Assembly (NCBI GenBank): GCA_035691485.1
Contig: DASSIZ010000010.1
Location: 1 to 35,203, forward strand
DNA: 35,203 nucleotides
Source: Terriglobales bacterium
GTDB lineage: Bacteria; Acidobacteriota; Terriglobia; Terriglobales; Acidobacteriaceae
Direction of reading: 5' to 3'
The notes below the pieces were generated by a model. It was not told the origin of the DNA, searched no databases, and worked only from the letters and a program-made list of their open reading frames with translations. Made by a program: the position numbers and the translations under genes. Shown in pieces: positions 1-7,664 of this stretch (positions are counted from its first letter, which is position 1; every line of letters begins with the position of its first letter).

Positions 1-78
1 TGCAAGTATCTTTGATCACAACAGTAACCCTTATTTGAGTGCTCCTTATTTGAGCGCACTTCAGAGCCGCTGCCTTCA

Positions 79-345
79 TCAACGGCGATGGTTCACGAAT
101 GCGACGGCGCGCCAACGTCTGGACCTCAACCGCTCCAATGAGAGGATGAACAAAATCAGCATAGCAGCATTCGCGATCAGAGCTACGTTGGGAGCGATCG
201 CGACCGGCAGGATCGAACCGAATACGCCCGCAATCGCGAGGAACACGGGAACCCAGAGATGGTTATCAGGCCAATCGAAAGAGACAAACACTGCGATTGC
301 CCCTACCCAAATAACAAGCAGCAATAAGATCAGCATCCCGGGCAC
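79..345 (-). CDS. small hydrophobic membrane protein, unknown function
   Basis: An 88-residue protein made almost entirely of hydrophobic stretches: one segment at about residues 4-23, then a longer run at about 31-68 that could form two more helices, and a basic C-terminal tail (RLRSRRWR). It is probably an inner-membrane protein with two or three helices. The first codon is GTG with GAGG about 7 nt upstream; an ATG three codons later is an alternative. I do not recognise a family. It lies left of the tRNA-derived attachment site at 1117-1163, so it may belong to the integrated element rather than to the ancestral chromosome. Reality of the gene is moderately supported by the start signal and the coherent membrane profile. 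Confidence 0.45.
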   Translation of the reverse strand: MPGMLILLLLVIWVGAIAVFVSFDWPDNHLWVPVFLAIAGVFGSILPVAIAPNVALIANAAMLILFILSLERLRSRRWRAVAFVNHRR

Positions 346-735
346 TTAAATACCTCACTTGTCCTGCTCAATATCCTGCATGTTTGATCGAAAATCTGGT
401 CAGAATTGACCGGTACGGCAGGAAGGTGGCAGGGCATTAGTGATTCAGCGCGCTGGCTCGTGATCCCTCGAAAGACATGCCGGGCCGTCCCCCCGTGTTG
501 GGAACCGCATCCCGGAATTCTGACGAGCTGCGCAAGGCAAACCCAATGCCGTGGATGCGGGCGGTAGCCTTGCCTGACCAGCACAAACACTGCTCGGAGC
601 TGCTATGGCATGTGTGTTGCGAACGCGAATCGGGTGCGCCGGTTCGCTGGCAAGAAGTTCAACTGCACAGCGTTCAGCTAGAGGACAAGTTAATAGCAGA
701 TCTCGGACTGGAGCAGATCGCCGACACCGGAATCT
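346..735. other. stretch without a recognisable gene, upstream of the recombinase stub
   Basis: Several overlapping open frames exist on both strands, but none has recognisable motifs, a convincing ribosome binding site or a coherent composition. The DNA just upstream of the recombinase remnant does not encode the expected H-x-x-R region in any frame. It is most likely decayed or rearranged DNA of the same integrated element. Confidence 0.4.
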
Positions 736-960
736 ATGACTGGCAGAACACGGTATATCGAAGCCGGCGGCGATCCGCTCACGCTGGCGAGATTGATGGG
801 CCATGAAGACCTGAAGACCACGCAAAGGTACGTACACCTTAGCAAGGGGCACCTCGCCAAGTCGCAACAGATCGTGGAGCGTTTCCGCTTGGAACAGGAG
901 TTCGCTGAAGCCGAGCAAGATGCATTGCGCGCTGGCAACGTGAGCACGACGCCGGCGTAA
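736..960 (+). pseudogene. tyrosine recombinase/phage integrase, C-terminal remnant
   Basis: The last ~70 residues of a tyrosine recombinase: GGDPLTLARLMGHEDLKTTQ followed by RYVHLSKGH. This contains the family's final catalytic histidine (LMGH) and the nucleophilic tyrosine (TTQRYVH). The catalytic H-x-x-R segment that should precede it by about 25 residues is absent from all upstream frames, as are the DNA-binding and core-binding domains. A complete integrase has 300-400 residues, so this is a 5'-truncated, non-functional piece. The ATG at 736 has no clear ribosome binding site, and only from about 757 is the homology obvious. It points toward the tRNA-Met fragment 157 bp downstream, which fits a decayed int-att end of an integrated element. 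Confidence 0.8.
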
Positions 961-1116
961 GTTACCCCAGGGAATTTTGTCACATGCGAAAAGCAGATTG
1001 CCACATCTCGCCACATCTTGACACGTGCCGACACAACTGCGGTAAGTGGCCGGCGAGCTATCGGTTAGAGGCGAAATGGCACAACGAAAACGGGTTAGCT
1101 AAGATGCCCGAAAAAC

Positions 1117-1163
1117 GACTCATAATCCATTGGTCCCAGGTTCAAATCCTGGCGGGCCCACCA
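1117..1163 (+). other. 3' fragment of a tRNA-Met(CAU) gene: attachment-site scar
   Basis: This is a correctly spaced 3' half of a CAU-anticodon tRNA: anticodon loop CTCATAA (1119-1125), 3' anticodon stem, 5-nt variable loop, T arm CCAGG-TTCAAAT-CCTGG (1136-1152), 3' acceptor strand CGGGCCC, discriminator A and encoded CCA (1161-1163). The 5' half is missing: upstream bases keep only two or three of the five anticodon-stem pairs, and no GGGCCCG acceptor strand lies at the right distance. Such 3' fragments are what remains of the displaced chromosomal attB half after an element integrates into a tRNA gene. The orientation puts the element to the left and ancestral chromosome to the right. Confidence 0.8.
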
Positions 1164-1468
1164 AGAAATTTTTCGGTAAGTCTCGAAGCACGACGCCTTA
1201 GTAGTATCAGGCGAATCTTGGGTCGATCGGGGAGTGATGCAGGCGTACCCTGCATCTTGACTCAATCGTGACTGGGCCGGCCCTGTTTTGCGACAGAGCA
1301 GGCGGATCAGAGCTCCGAGCATCACGCTGAATCACCTGCAGCTCGCTTTGCCATATCTATGCGGCATAAACTGCAACCATCATTTTCCATGCGGACATCC
1401 GGCCGCTTCGGGGCAAAGCGGCAAGGATGGGGCGACCGTCTAGAATTGAGATGATAGGAAACAGACCT
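1164..1468. other. intergenic stretch after the attachment site
   Basis: No convincing coding region. A minus-strand frame reading through here contains ARQDLNLGPMDYES, which is only the antisense translation of the tRNA fragment and a well-known spurious peptide. I see no promoter or terminator that I can defend beyond the ribosome binding site of the gene starting at 1469. Confidence 0.4.
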
Positions 1469-1876
1469 ATGACGTCGCGTGTGGCAATGCTGTTCGCCGT
1501 GTTCTTGGCGATGGTGTCCGCGAACTCGGCGCAGGGGGACAAGGATGGATGGAAAACGGGGCGAATCTCCACCGTCCGGGTGCTGGAACGGGCCGAGGAC
1601 GGAGGTTCGGTGACGCCGCCCGTCGAGGACAACGGCACGCATATAAGGGGCAGAGGCTATGGCGCCATTGCCTATGTCGTGTTGAAAAGCGGCAAGGATA
1701 CTTACCAGACGCAATACGCCGGTGGAGATCCGGGCGCGCTGGAGCCGCTGCGGGGCCGGACAGTCCAGTTCCGTATTGCAGGCAGCAAACTCTACCTGAA
1801 GCGCACCACCGGCGAGCCTCTTGAGCTGCAAATCCTGCCCGCCAGACGGCCGCCGGCGGAAGTTCCTCACAATTAG
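1469..1876 (+). CDS. secreted hypothetical protein
   Basis: 135 residues. The chosen ATG gives a clear Sec signal peptide (MTSRVAMLFAVFLAMVSANS, cleavage near SAQG) and has AGGAAA about 8 nt upstream. An in-frame ATG at 1427 would put 14 residues in front of the signal peptide and is unlikely. The mature part begins with a WKTGRI segment, has a central YVVLKSGKDTYQTQYAGG stretch, and ends with basic, proline-containing residues. The later part (GRTVQFRIAGSKLYLKRTTG) alternates polar and hydrophobic residues as a beta-rich fold would. I do not recognise the family; similar small exported proteins are common in Acidobacteriota. It is probably monocistronic, facing the convergent Asp-box gene. 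Confidence 0.65.
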   Translation: MTSRVAMLFAVFLAMVSANSAQGDKDGWKTGRISTVRVLERAEDGGSVTPPVEDNGTHIRGRGYGAIAYVVLKSGKDTYQTQYAGGDPGALEPLRGRTVQFRIAGSKLYLKRTTGEPLELQILPARRPPAEVPHN

Positions 1877-1985
1877 CAACAGGCGATCCCTTCGCGGGGG
1901 CGGGGATGTACAAGTGTCCGGGAAGGCCACGGCTATAGCCTGTGTATGGGCGCGCAATTCACTGGCTGAAGCGAATCGCTTCCTA

Positions 1986-2039
1986 GCGGGCGCTAAAGCC
2001 CGATTTTATTGGCTGCACGGCAGCGCGACTGAAATCGTG
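1986..2039. repeat. paired imperfect palindromes, REP-like intergenic repeat
   Basis: Two adjacent imperfect inverted repeats lie between convergent genes: CGGGCGCTAAAGCCCG, then GCGCGACTGAAATCGTGC. They have the GC-rich xxxTAAAGxxx / xxxTGAAxTxxx look of short extragenic palindromes. No other full copy is in the window. Confidence 0.4.
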
Positions 2040-2044
2040 CCCAC

Positions 2045-2074
2045 AAAAAAAGGAGCAGGCTTTGGGCCTGCTCC
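2045..2074 (-). terminator. rho-independent terminator of the Asp-box gene
   Basis: Read on the minus strand: a perfect 9-bp stem GGAGCAGGC / GCCTGCTCC (2052-2060 with 2066-2074), a 5-nt loop, and then a run of seven T (2045-2051). It lies about 20 bp after the stop codon at 2096. Confidence 0.9.
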
Positions 2075-2095
2075 CGAGCAACAACAGGTTAGGGT

Positions 2096-4747
2096 TTACG
2101 GCTGGGCTGCGGGCGCGACCACGCTCTTCACCACGATGTTGTCTACGGACACACCGCAGGCGGTATGGGTCGGCCGGACGTTGGTGCAGATGCCGCTGCT
2201 GTCCTGCGCGTACTCGAAGCGCAATTGCACCGTGCTGCCCGCCATGCCGGGAAGCCGCAGGCGGACATGCTGCGGGCCATTGGAGAATCCGGCCCACATG
2301 GACATGTCCCCGTTGGGGAAGTAGTTTGCACTGGAGCTACGGGGTTCATGCTTGGGCATGCTCTGGATGGCTCCGGTGGTGAACTCGTCGGCAAAGGTTT
2401 CCAGCAGATTGGAACGCGTCAATCTTCCCGCCGTGCTGTCGAAAATGCGCAGGAAGAAGCCGTCGTAGGCGAGGATGTTGTAGAACGGGTCGTCTTCCGT
2501 GTCGTAGCAGACGTCCATGTCAATGGTGACCCAGGTGGCGTTCGACGGAATGGAGAACGTGGGAGATAACAAGCGCTCCCAGCGTCCCGGGCTACCGCCG
2601 GCCGGGCCGTCATTGGCGTTGATGTGGAAGGCTGCGTTGGAGGAACCGCAGAAGTTGTTGCGCGTGGTCCACGGAACGGTGTTTTGTCCCGCCCCGTGAG
2701 CTGCGCTCCATCCGGCCGGCAAGGCGCCGGGCGCCACGCCGTCAAAATTCTCGGACAGCAGCACGGTGGAGACGGGCGAGCCGGTGAGCTGCGTGTATTT
2801 CAGCACATCGTCGGCATGCTCGGCGCTGCGGATGGTGAACACCAGCTCGATGGGCGTTCCGGGCACGAATCCGGCCGTCGTCTGGATAACAAACGGCGTC
2901 TTGTTGGCGCCGGTCTGTCCCGGATCGAGGTTGGGAATCGGGGAAAAGCCCTGGACGATGTTGACGTTGTCCGTGGTTGTGGCCAGCGAGGCCGTGGCGC
3001 CACGCACCTTGTCGGCGTTGAGCGGGTTGGTGACGTAGTTGCGGAAGATCGCGTTGAGCGTAACGGTCTCGTTCGGGTCGATGAAGCCGTTCCCACCGCT
3101 GTCGGTGGCAGCGACGTTCATCAGGTCAAGAGTTGTTGCCTTGAACTTGTGATCGGCTTCGGGCCGGCGGACGAAGGTGACGTCCGGCACGGTAAAGCTG
3201 GTGGACCCAGGCTCGCCGTCGGCGAAGCCAGCGGGAGGCCTATAAGTGTAGGCAAAGGTGGCAAACAACTCGCCGCCCTGCGCCACCGCCTGATTGTAGT
3301 CGCCGAGGTTTGGTTGTCCGGTATCGTTGCCCCAACCGGCGTGGAAGGTGCGATCGGAGAGCTGCAGCGGCTGCTTCCAGCTCGTTCCGCCGTCATCCGA
3401 GTAGGTGGTGGTGACCTGAGTGAGATCGCCCGTCGCGGCGGGTCCTTGGTCGTAAAAGAAAACCCAGACCCTGCCGGTGGTCGAGTCGACCGTGACCCAG
3501 GGATACCACTGCGAGCGGTCATTGCCCGGCCGGCTGTTGAGGATGATCGGGGTCGAGAAGTGCAGGCCGTTGTCGGTGCTGCGGGTGAAATAGATGTCGT
3601 CGCCGTCCTGCAAATTGTTGTTGCCATAGACGACGTAAACCGCGCCGCTCTTCTGGTCCACCGCCATGGCGGGGGAATTGTTAGGGCGGTCGTTGCCGAT
3701 CTCGTAGTCGGAGGCGAAGAAGATGCCGTTGCCCAGTTCCAGAGGCGTGTGCCAGGTAGCGCCGTTGTCCACGGAGCGTGCAAACGCGATGCTCTGGAAA
3801 TAGAAGCCGGTGAACCTTCTCCAAGCGACGTAGGCATTGGTGCCGTTGCCGGCAAAGCGCGGGATGGAAGACTGGCCGTCCTCAGCAATGGCAGAGACAA
3901 TTTTCCCGGTTGACCAGGTGGGCGGATTGGCGGTCAGGATGTTGTCGGAGTAGGTGGTCCTGATCTCGACACCGCCGGGGGCGGCCGGGGTGAAGTTGCT
4001 CCAGCTCATGATGACGCGCCCGGTGGCGGTATCCACGTCTATGAACTCCTTGTCGGCGGCATCACGGGGCGAGCCGCTCCCCGACAGCAGCCCGTTGGGA
4101 TTGGTGGCGGCGGTCACCTCGAACGGTCCCGTCCAGGTGTGGCCGCAGTCGGTGGAGCGATGAACGCTCATGGTCTGCACCGTGCGGGTGGCGGAGAACT
4201 TCTTGACCATGATCGACGAATAGACGAAGTTGCACGCACCCAGGTACTTTATATCGGGATCGCCGAAGACCTGCGGGTACTTGGTGGTGCCGATGATGTC
4301 GGTACCCGGCGTGGGCAGTTGTCCGCCGTCAACGAAGGTCTTACCGCCGTCGTCGGAGTACATGAAGCCGGAAACCGAGGTCGGGTTCAGGCTGAAGCCA
4401 CGGGTATCATTGAAACCGATCACGATGTGCTGGCCGGTGCTGTCAACTGCGATGGAAGTTTCGGCCTGGCCGCCGGCGATGACAACATCGTCATCGCCGC
4501 AATCGGCGGGATTGTCACATCCAATTTTGTCGAAACTGTTGTTGCCGGAGACAGTGGGCAGAACAAATCCCTTCGCCTCCAAGGCGGCGTTGACTTTCGC
4601 GGCCGCCTCGCCCATGGCCGACATGCGTCCATCAGCGCTCTGGGCCTTACCACTGTTAATATTTGGTTTCTTCTGCGCCGCGGAGATTCCGCACAGCGCA
4701 AGCAGCAACACGCATACCACGGACAGGGCCTCGATACGTTGAAACAT
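2096..4747 (-). CDS. secreted Asp-box (BNR/sialidase-like) repeat protein
   Basis: 883 residues with an N-terminal Sec signal peptide (VVCVLLLALCGISAAQ). At least five Asp-box motifs (S/T-x-D-x-G-x-x-W/F) follow: SDDGGKTF near residue 121, STDCGHTW, SVDNGATW, STDNGLHF and SDDGGTSW, spaced as in six-bladed sialidase-type beta-propellers. After about residue 560 come an Ig-like linker (NAIFRNYVTNPLNADKVRG) and a C-terminal jelly-roll-like domain starting LLSENFDGVAPGALPAGWS. The fold is typical of exo-sialidases and related secreted proteins, but Asp boxes are structural, so no enzymatic activity can be claimed. The start was chosen at the ATG with AAAGGAGTC just upstream; a longer reading to 4900 would bury the signal peptide. 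It is monocistronic with its own terminator. Confidence 0.85.
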   Translation of the reverse strand: MFQRIEALSVVCVLLLALCGISAAQKKPNINSGKAQSADGRMSAMGEAAAKVNAALEAKGFVLPTVSGNNSFDKIGCDNPADCGDDDVVIAGGQAETSIAVDSTGQHIVIGFNDTRGFSLNPTSVSGFMYSDDGGKTFVDGGQLPTPGTDIIGTTKYPQVFGDPDIKYLGACNFVYSSIMVKKFSATRTVQTMSVHRSTDCGHTWTGPFEVTAATNPNGLLSGSGSPRDAADKEFIDVDTATGRVIMSWSNFTPAAPGGVEIRTTYSDNILTANPPTWSTGKIVSAIAEDGQSSIPRFAGNGTNAYVAWRRFTGFYFQSIAFARSVDNGATWHTPLELGNGIFFASDYEIGNDRPNNSPAMAVDQKSGAVYVVYGNNNLQDGDDIYFTRSTDNGLHFSTPIILNSRPGNDRSQWYPWVTVDSTTGRVWVFFYDQGPAATGDLTQVTTTYSDDGGTSWKQPLQLSDRTFHAGWGNDTGQPNLGDYNQAVAQGGELFATFAYTYRPPAGFADGEPGSTSFTVPDVTFVRRPEADHKFKATTLDLMNVAATDSGGNGFIDPNETVTLNAIFRNYVTNPLNADKVRGATASLATTTDNVNIVQGFSPIPNLDPGQTGANKTPFVIQTTAGFVPGTPIELVFTIRSAEHADDVLKYTQLTGSPVSTVLLSENFDGVAPGALPAGWSAAHGAGQNTVPWTTRNNFCGSSNAAFHINANDGPAGGSPGRWERLLSPTFSIPSNATWVTIDMDVCYDTEDDPFYNILAYDGFFLRIFDSTAGRLTRSNLLETFADEFTTGAIQSMPKHEPRSSSANYFPNGDMSMWAGFSNGPQHVRLRLPGMAGSTVQLRFEYAQDSSGICTNVRPTHTACGVSVDNIVVKSVVAPAAQP

Positions 4748-5482
4748 AAATGACTCCTTTATTGTTTTTTCCCTTTTCACTGGCCGGCTGATTGAAAAGC
4801 GCCGGCATGCAGATTTACGGGAATGAGGAGAACCGCCGGCGACCGATTTGACCACCCGCGAGAGAAAGAGAAAACTGGATTGCGTCGTTCGCGTTCGCAT
4901 GAGTTGGGTACAGAAAGCGCCGACGGACTTCAGGGGGGAGAAGGACGTATTCCCTTATTGCCTGATTCCTTTATTGCCTGATCCTTCAGCGGGGCTTGCT
5001 CAACTCTTGGGAGAGCGAACGGCATGCTAGCCCAACCAGGAGCTATATGCAACGCGGGAAAGCCGCGCCCCGAATAGCCTTTCCGGCTACGCCATCTTTG
5101 TGCTTGACGCCCGGCGGCTGGGCGGGGTCGACAACTGTGACCGGAGGCAGCCGCGTTTGCTGACACATGCAACGCTCGCTGTCCTTTTTTGTGTTCGGTG
5201 CTGCGGGCGAAACTGGAAAATTTGCCTGATTGGCGAAATACCGGAAGGTCAGGAGTTCCTCCCAAGCGCAGGTGGGTCACAGAAGTGTTCTGCACGGGAA
5301 GCCAGAACTCGCCCAGCGGACGACCGCCTTGGAGAGGTCGCCCGCAGTCTGTGGCGCATCAGGCGTGGCAGGGCACCGCGTCGGAAGTCCGCTAGCCGGC
5401 GGCTAGCCGTACGATCGTGGTCCAGTGGCGCACCTGGACCGGACCATGCTCGTTAGGTCTGACGGCTTTCGTCCTTCAATAG
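4748..5482. other. 735-bp gene-poor region with GC-rich structure and a short direct repeat
   Basis: No open frame here has a recognisable family, composition or start signal. Notable sequence: two tandem copies of TTATTGCCTGATtCC (about 4953-4982), and a GC-rich stretch at about 4990-5140 with many short complementary segments, for example GCCGCG near 5060 with CGGCGG near 5112. The stretch may hold a structured RNA or degraded DNA. I could not match it to a known riboswitch. Confidence 0.4.
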
Positions 5483-5632
5483 TTAAACCACCGTCCTGCG
5501 GCCGCTCAGCAAGTTGATCAGCAGCACGATCACGGCTACGACCAACAGCAGGTGTATCAGACTGCCAGCCACGTGAAATCCAAAGCCCAGCAGCCACAGT
5601 ACCAGCAGAATCACAAATATGGTCCAGAGCAT
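5483..5632 (-). CDS. DUF5670 / lmo0937-family two-helix membrane protein
   Basis: A 49-residue protein below normal gene-calling size. It starts MLWTIFVILLVLWLLGFGFH and continues with a second hydrophobic helix (HLLLVVAVIVLLINLL) ending in SGRRTVV. The MLWTI...LWLLG start, two helices joined by a short glycine-containing turn, and a basic C-terminal end are the signature of the lmo0937/DUF5670 family of tiny membrane proteins. These are often found beside stress genes, and their function is unknown. AAGGAGAA sits about 4 nt before the ATG. It follows the DUF892 gene on the same strand with a 79-bp gap, so the two may be cotranscribed. Confidence 0.85.
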   Translation of the reverse strand: MLWTIFVILLVLWLLGFGFHVAGSLIHLLLVVAVIVLLINLLSGRRTVV

Positions 5633-5711
5633 AAACTTCTCCTTCCAGCGATTGAGAAACGGCGTTTTCTAAATCGAGAACTGCGTTTTCGCGCAGCCGG
5701 TAGTTTCCGTA

Positions 5712-6206
5712 TTACGCGGCTTTCCTGGCCTGCACGTTGATGGACTTCGCAAGCGTCGTCAGCTTCTCGTCGGTTGTCTTTTCTTCCTCGAGCGTTTCCC
5801 GCAGGAGCTTGGCGGCGTTCGTATCTCCGAGCAGCTCGGCGTAGGTGCGCACGCAACCGTAGCCGGCGATTTCATAGTGCTCGACGTGTTGCGCCGCCGC
5901 GATCAGCCCGGCATCCAGTACTTCCGCATCCGCGTCTTGCTGGATCAGCTCTTTGCCTTCCTCGATCAGACCTTCCATGCCCTTGCACTTCTTTCCCCTG
6001 GGACTTTCATCGAGTTCCTTGAAGATTTTCTCCAGCCGTTGGACCTGGTTCCGGGTTTGTTCAAGGTGCTCCTCAAAACCGGCCTTCAATTTCGGGGAAG
6101 ATGCCGCCTTAATCATCTTCGGCAAAGCTTTCAGAATCTGGTTCTCCGCCGAATACAGGTCTTTCAATTCCTCAACGTACAGCTCACGCAGCGATTCCAA
6201 TTCCAT
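5712..6206 (-). CDS. DUF892 / YciE-type ferritin-like protein
   Basis: 164 residues, all-helical. It opens MELESLRELYVEELKDLYSA followed by ENQILKALPKM, the hallmark start of the DUF892 (YciE/YciF) family. Conserved acidic and histidine positions occur in EEHLEQT and in AAQHVEHYEIAGYG, where ferritin-like proteins bind metal. Length matches the family (about 160-170). Family members are associated with osmotic, oxidative and general stress; the exact role is unsettled. The ATG at 6206 has GGAGG about 6 nt upstream and gives the family's usual N-terminus. Upstream in-frame codons would add 38 unlikely residues. It precedes the DUF5670 gene and is divergent from the GNPGQQQ-repeat protein. Confidence 0.92.
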   Translation of the reverse strand: MELESLRELYVEELKDLYSAENQILKALPKMIKAASSPKLKAGFEEHLEQTRNQVQRLEKIFKELDESPRGKKCKGMEGLIEEGKELIQQDADAEVLDAGLIAAAQHVEHYEIAGYGCVRTYAELLGDTNAAKLLRETLEEEKTTDEKLTTLAKSINVQARKAA

Positions 6207-6366
6207 TTCCCGCCTCCGTAAAAAGTGTTCCCACTTACGAAGGCCCGGCTGAATCCGAGGTTGTATCGAAGCATTTGTCGAGCCGGCAGCTCTCGAATCG
6301 GTGCAACCTCGAAGATGCAATTAGCACCAGAGTTAAAAGTGCAGTCCAGAAAACGGGGAAAACAAC

Positions 6367-6579
6367 ATGGAAGATCGCAAGCAAGGCAATCCAGGGCAGC
6401 AGCAGGGGAATCCGGGGCAGCAGCAGGGGAATCCGGGGCAGCAGCAGGGCGGCCAGAATCGGCCGGACCAGCAGAACCGCAAGCCCGGCGAAAACCAATC
6501 CGACCAGCAGCAGCAACGCAAACCAGGCCAGGGCAGCGGACAGCCCGGCCAGGACAAGAATCGCGAAGACGTTGCTTAG
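6367..6579 (+). CDS. low-complexity G/N/P/Q-rich small protein
   Basis: 70 residues, almost entirely Gly, Asn, Pro, Gln, Lys and Arg, with three tandem copies of the heptad GNPGQQQ near the N-terminus, then KPGENQSDQQQQRKPG and a charged end. No hydrophobic core, signal peptide or membrane segment; probably intrinsically disordered and hydrophilin-like. GGGGAAAA lies about 6 nt before the ATG. The antisense strand of the repeat encodes a hydrophobic leucine-rich frame, but that is a by-product of the CAG-rich repeat. The setting among DUF892, DUF5670 and YtxH proteins suggests a stress or desiccation role (inference only). Confidence 0.55.
   Translation: MEDRKQGNPGQQQGNPGQQQGNPGQQQGGQNRPDQQNRKPGENQSDQQQQRKPGQGSGQPGQDKNREDVA
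6382..6448 (+). repeat. 21-bp tandem repeat, about three copies
   Basis: Three near-identical 21-bp units (core AATCCGGGGCAGCAGCAGGG) encode the GNPGQQQ heptads. The second and third copies are identical and the first differs by single bases, indicating recent duplication by slippage. Confidence 0.85.
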
Positions 6580-6591
6580 AGAAACCACGAG

Positions 6592-6614
6592 CCCCCTCCT
6601 TTTTCAGGAGGGGG
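6592..6614. terminator. perfect hairpin between the GNPGQQQ gene and the YtxH gene
   Basis: A 9-bp perfect stem CCCCCTCCT / AGGAGGGGG with loop TTTTC, 12 bp after the stop of the repeat protein. The 3' side is followed only by TTCCTT, so as a terminator it is weak. It could equally be an RNA-stability hairpin or a dispersed palindrome. It lies 23 bp before the YtxH start codon. Confidence 0.5.
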
Positions 6615-6637
6615 TTCCTTGCGACCAAGGGGGAACG

Positions 6638-6850
6638 ATGAAGAATTTTCTTGCAGGACTAGGGATCGGGGTCGGCTTGGGCGTGCTGTTTGCGCCTATG
6701 CGCGGCGACGACGCGCGGCAGTTGATTGCCAAGCGCGCCGGCGAAATGGCCGACACCGCTCGGGATCAATATCAGCAGGTACGTGACAAGACGCAAGCGA
6801 CGATGAGCGCCCTTCGCGAAGACACGCTAAGGACCGGCACGGAACGTTAA
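6638..6850 (+). CDS. YtxH-domain small membrane-associated protein
   Basis: 70 residues: a glycine-rich N-terminal helix (MKNFLAGLGIGVGLGVLFAP followed by MRGDDAR) and then an amphipathic, charged helical tail with alternating Lys/Arg and Asp/Gln. This is the usual YtxH/gas-vesicle-like small stress protein organisation, where the GxxxGxxxGxLxAP motif inserts in the membrane. AAGGGGG is 4-5 nt before the ATG. The frame is open much further upstream, but that region is the repeat gene read in another frame, so the short form is correct. YtxH homologues are stress-induced in Firmicutes; the role here is inferred from family and neighbours. Confidence 0.8.
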   Translation: MKNFLAGLGIGVGLGVLFAPMRGDDARQLIAKRAGEMADTARDQYQQVRDKTQATMSALREDTLRTGTER

Positions 6851-6880
6851 TCCTTCAAACCTGATTTCTGTTTCTGCGGC

Positions 6881-6903
6881 GCGGCCACCAATCGCGTGGC
6901 CGC
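6881..6903. terminator. bidirectional hairpin between convergent genes
   Basis: Perfect 8-bp stem GCGGCCAC / GTGGCCGC with a 7-nt loop, located between the ends of the YtxH gene (+) and the nucleotidyltransferase gene (-). No T-run on either side, so intrinsic termination is uncertain. Confidence 0.45.
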
Positions 6904-6917
6904 TGCCGGCTACCCGG

Positions 6918-7664
6918 TTACAGGCTGAGTCGCCCGGCATTCAAGTCCGCGGCGGCTTGCGCGACATGCTCCGGCTTGCCAAGATCGCGCCAGTAGGCGT
7001 CCGTCAGAAGTCCCTGGATCTTTTCTCCCTCCCCCGAGAGTCGCAAATAAACCGGAATAATCGGAAACGCGCCTTCTTCGTTGATGCGCGACAGCAGTCG
7101 TGGCGAAACCACATGGATGCCAGCAAACGCCAGCGGCCGCGCCAGCGATGAGTTCCGAACCAGTTCGGCATTGCCATCGCGTCCCGCCTGGCGCCCGCAG
7201 AGTTGCATCTGCTGATCGAAAAGCAGGTACCGCGAAGTTGGCCGCTCCTGGACTGCCAGAGTGACCAGAGCGTCATGCTCAGCGTGGAAGTTCACCATGC
7301 GGCGGAGGTCTACCCTGCTGATCACGTCCACGTTATGCACGATGAATGGCTGTTCCCGGCCGGCCGCATCCTCCAGAAAAAACCAGGCGGCTTTCTTCAA
7401 CCCGCCGCCGGTGTCAAGCAGCACGTCTTCGCGCGAAATCTCGATGCGCATACCGAAATTTTCGCGCGCATGCAGGTACTCAATCACCATGTCCGCATAA
7501 TGATGCACGTTGACGATGACTTCGCGGACACCGAAGCTGCGCAGGCGGCTGAGCGTAATTTCAAGCAGCGCGCGCCCGCCGACCTCCACCAGCGCCTTAG
7601 GCCGGTCGTTGGTGAGCGGCCGCAGGCGCGTCCCCAGCCCGGCCGCGAATACCATCGCCTTCAT
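6918..7664 (-). CDS. murU: nucleotidyltransferase, MurU-like (sugar-1-phosphate uridylyltransferase)
   Basis: 248 residues. The N-terminus carries the nucleotidyltransferase signature MVFAAGLGTRLRPLT with the conserved Lys of RPKALVEVGG. VHNVDVI (residues ~102-108) holds the metal-binding Asp of the active site. Size and sequence fit MurU, which makes UDP-MurNAc from MurNAc-1-phosphate and UTP in the anhydro-MurNAc salvage route that bypasses de novo UDP-MurNAc synthesis. The start codon overlaps the stop of the preceding kinase gene by 4 bp (ATGA), so the two are translationally coupled. That kinase is AmgK-like, the known partner of MurU, which supports this assignment over a generic mannose- or glucose-1-phosphate nucleotidyltransferase. 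Confidence 0.82.
   Translation of the reverse strand: MKAMVFAAGLGTRLRPLTNDRPKALVEVGGRALLEITLSRLRSFGVREVIVNVHHYADMVIEYLHARENFGMRIEISREDVLLDTGGGLKKAAWFFLEDAAGREQPFIVHNVDVISRVDLRRMVNFHAEHDALVTLAVQERPTSRYLLFDQQMQLCGRQAGRDGNAELVRNSSLARPLAFAGIHVVSPRLLSRINEEGAFPIIPVYLRLSGEGEKIQGLLTDAYWRDLGKPEHVAQAAADLNAGRLSL

Noticed and set aside
1095-1325. Minus-strand frame containing ARQDLNLGPMDYES
   Set aside because: It is the antisense translation of the tRNA fragment; this peptide recurs as a false protein in many genomes.
2624-3913. 429-codon plus-strand open frame
   Set aside because: Antisense to the Asp-box gene; it owes its length to high GC codon bias and has no start signal or motifs.
4985-5140. c-di-GMP-I (GEMM) riboswitch
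   Set aside because: Some blocks (AAAGCC, GGCTGGG) look similar, but the conserved core segments are not in order and no plus-strand gene follows.
6235-6588. Hydrophobic, leucine-rich minus-strand frame resembling a membrane protein
   Set aside because: It is the complement of the CAG/GGG-rich repeat; the leucine/proline pattern is a by-product of the tandem repeat.
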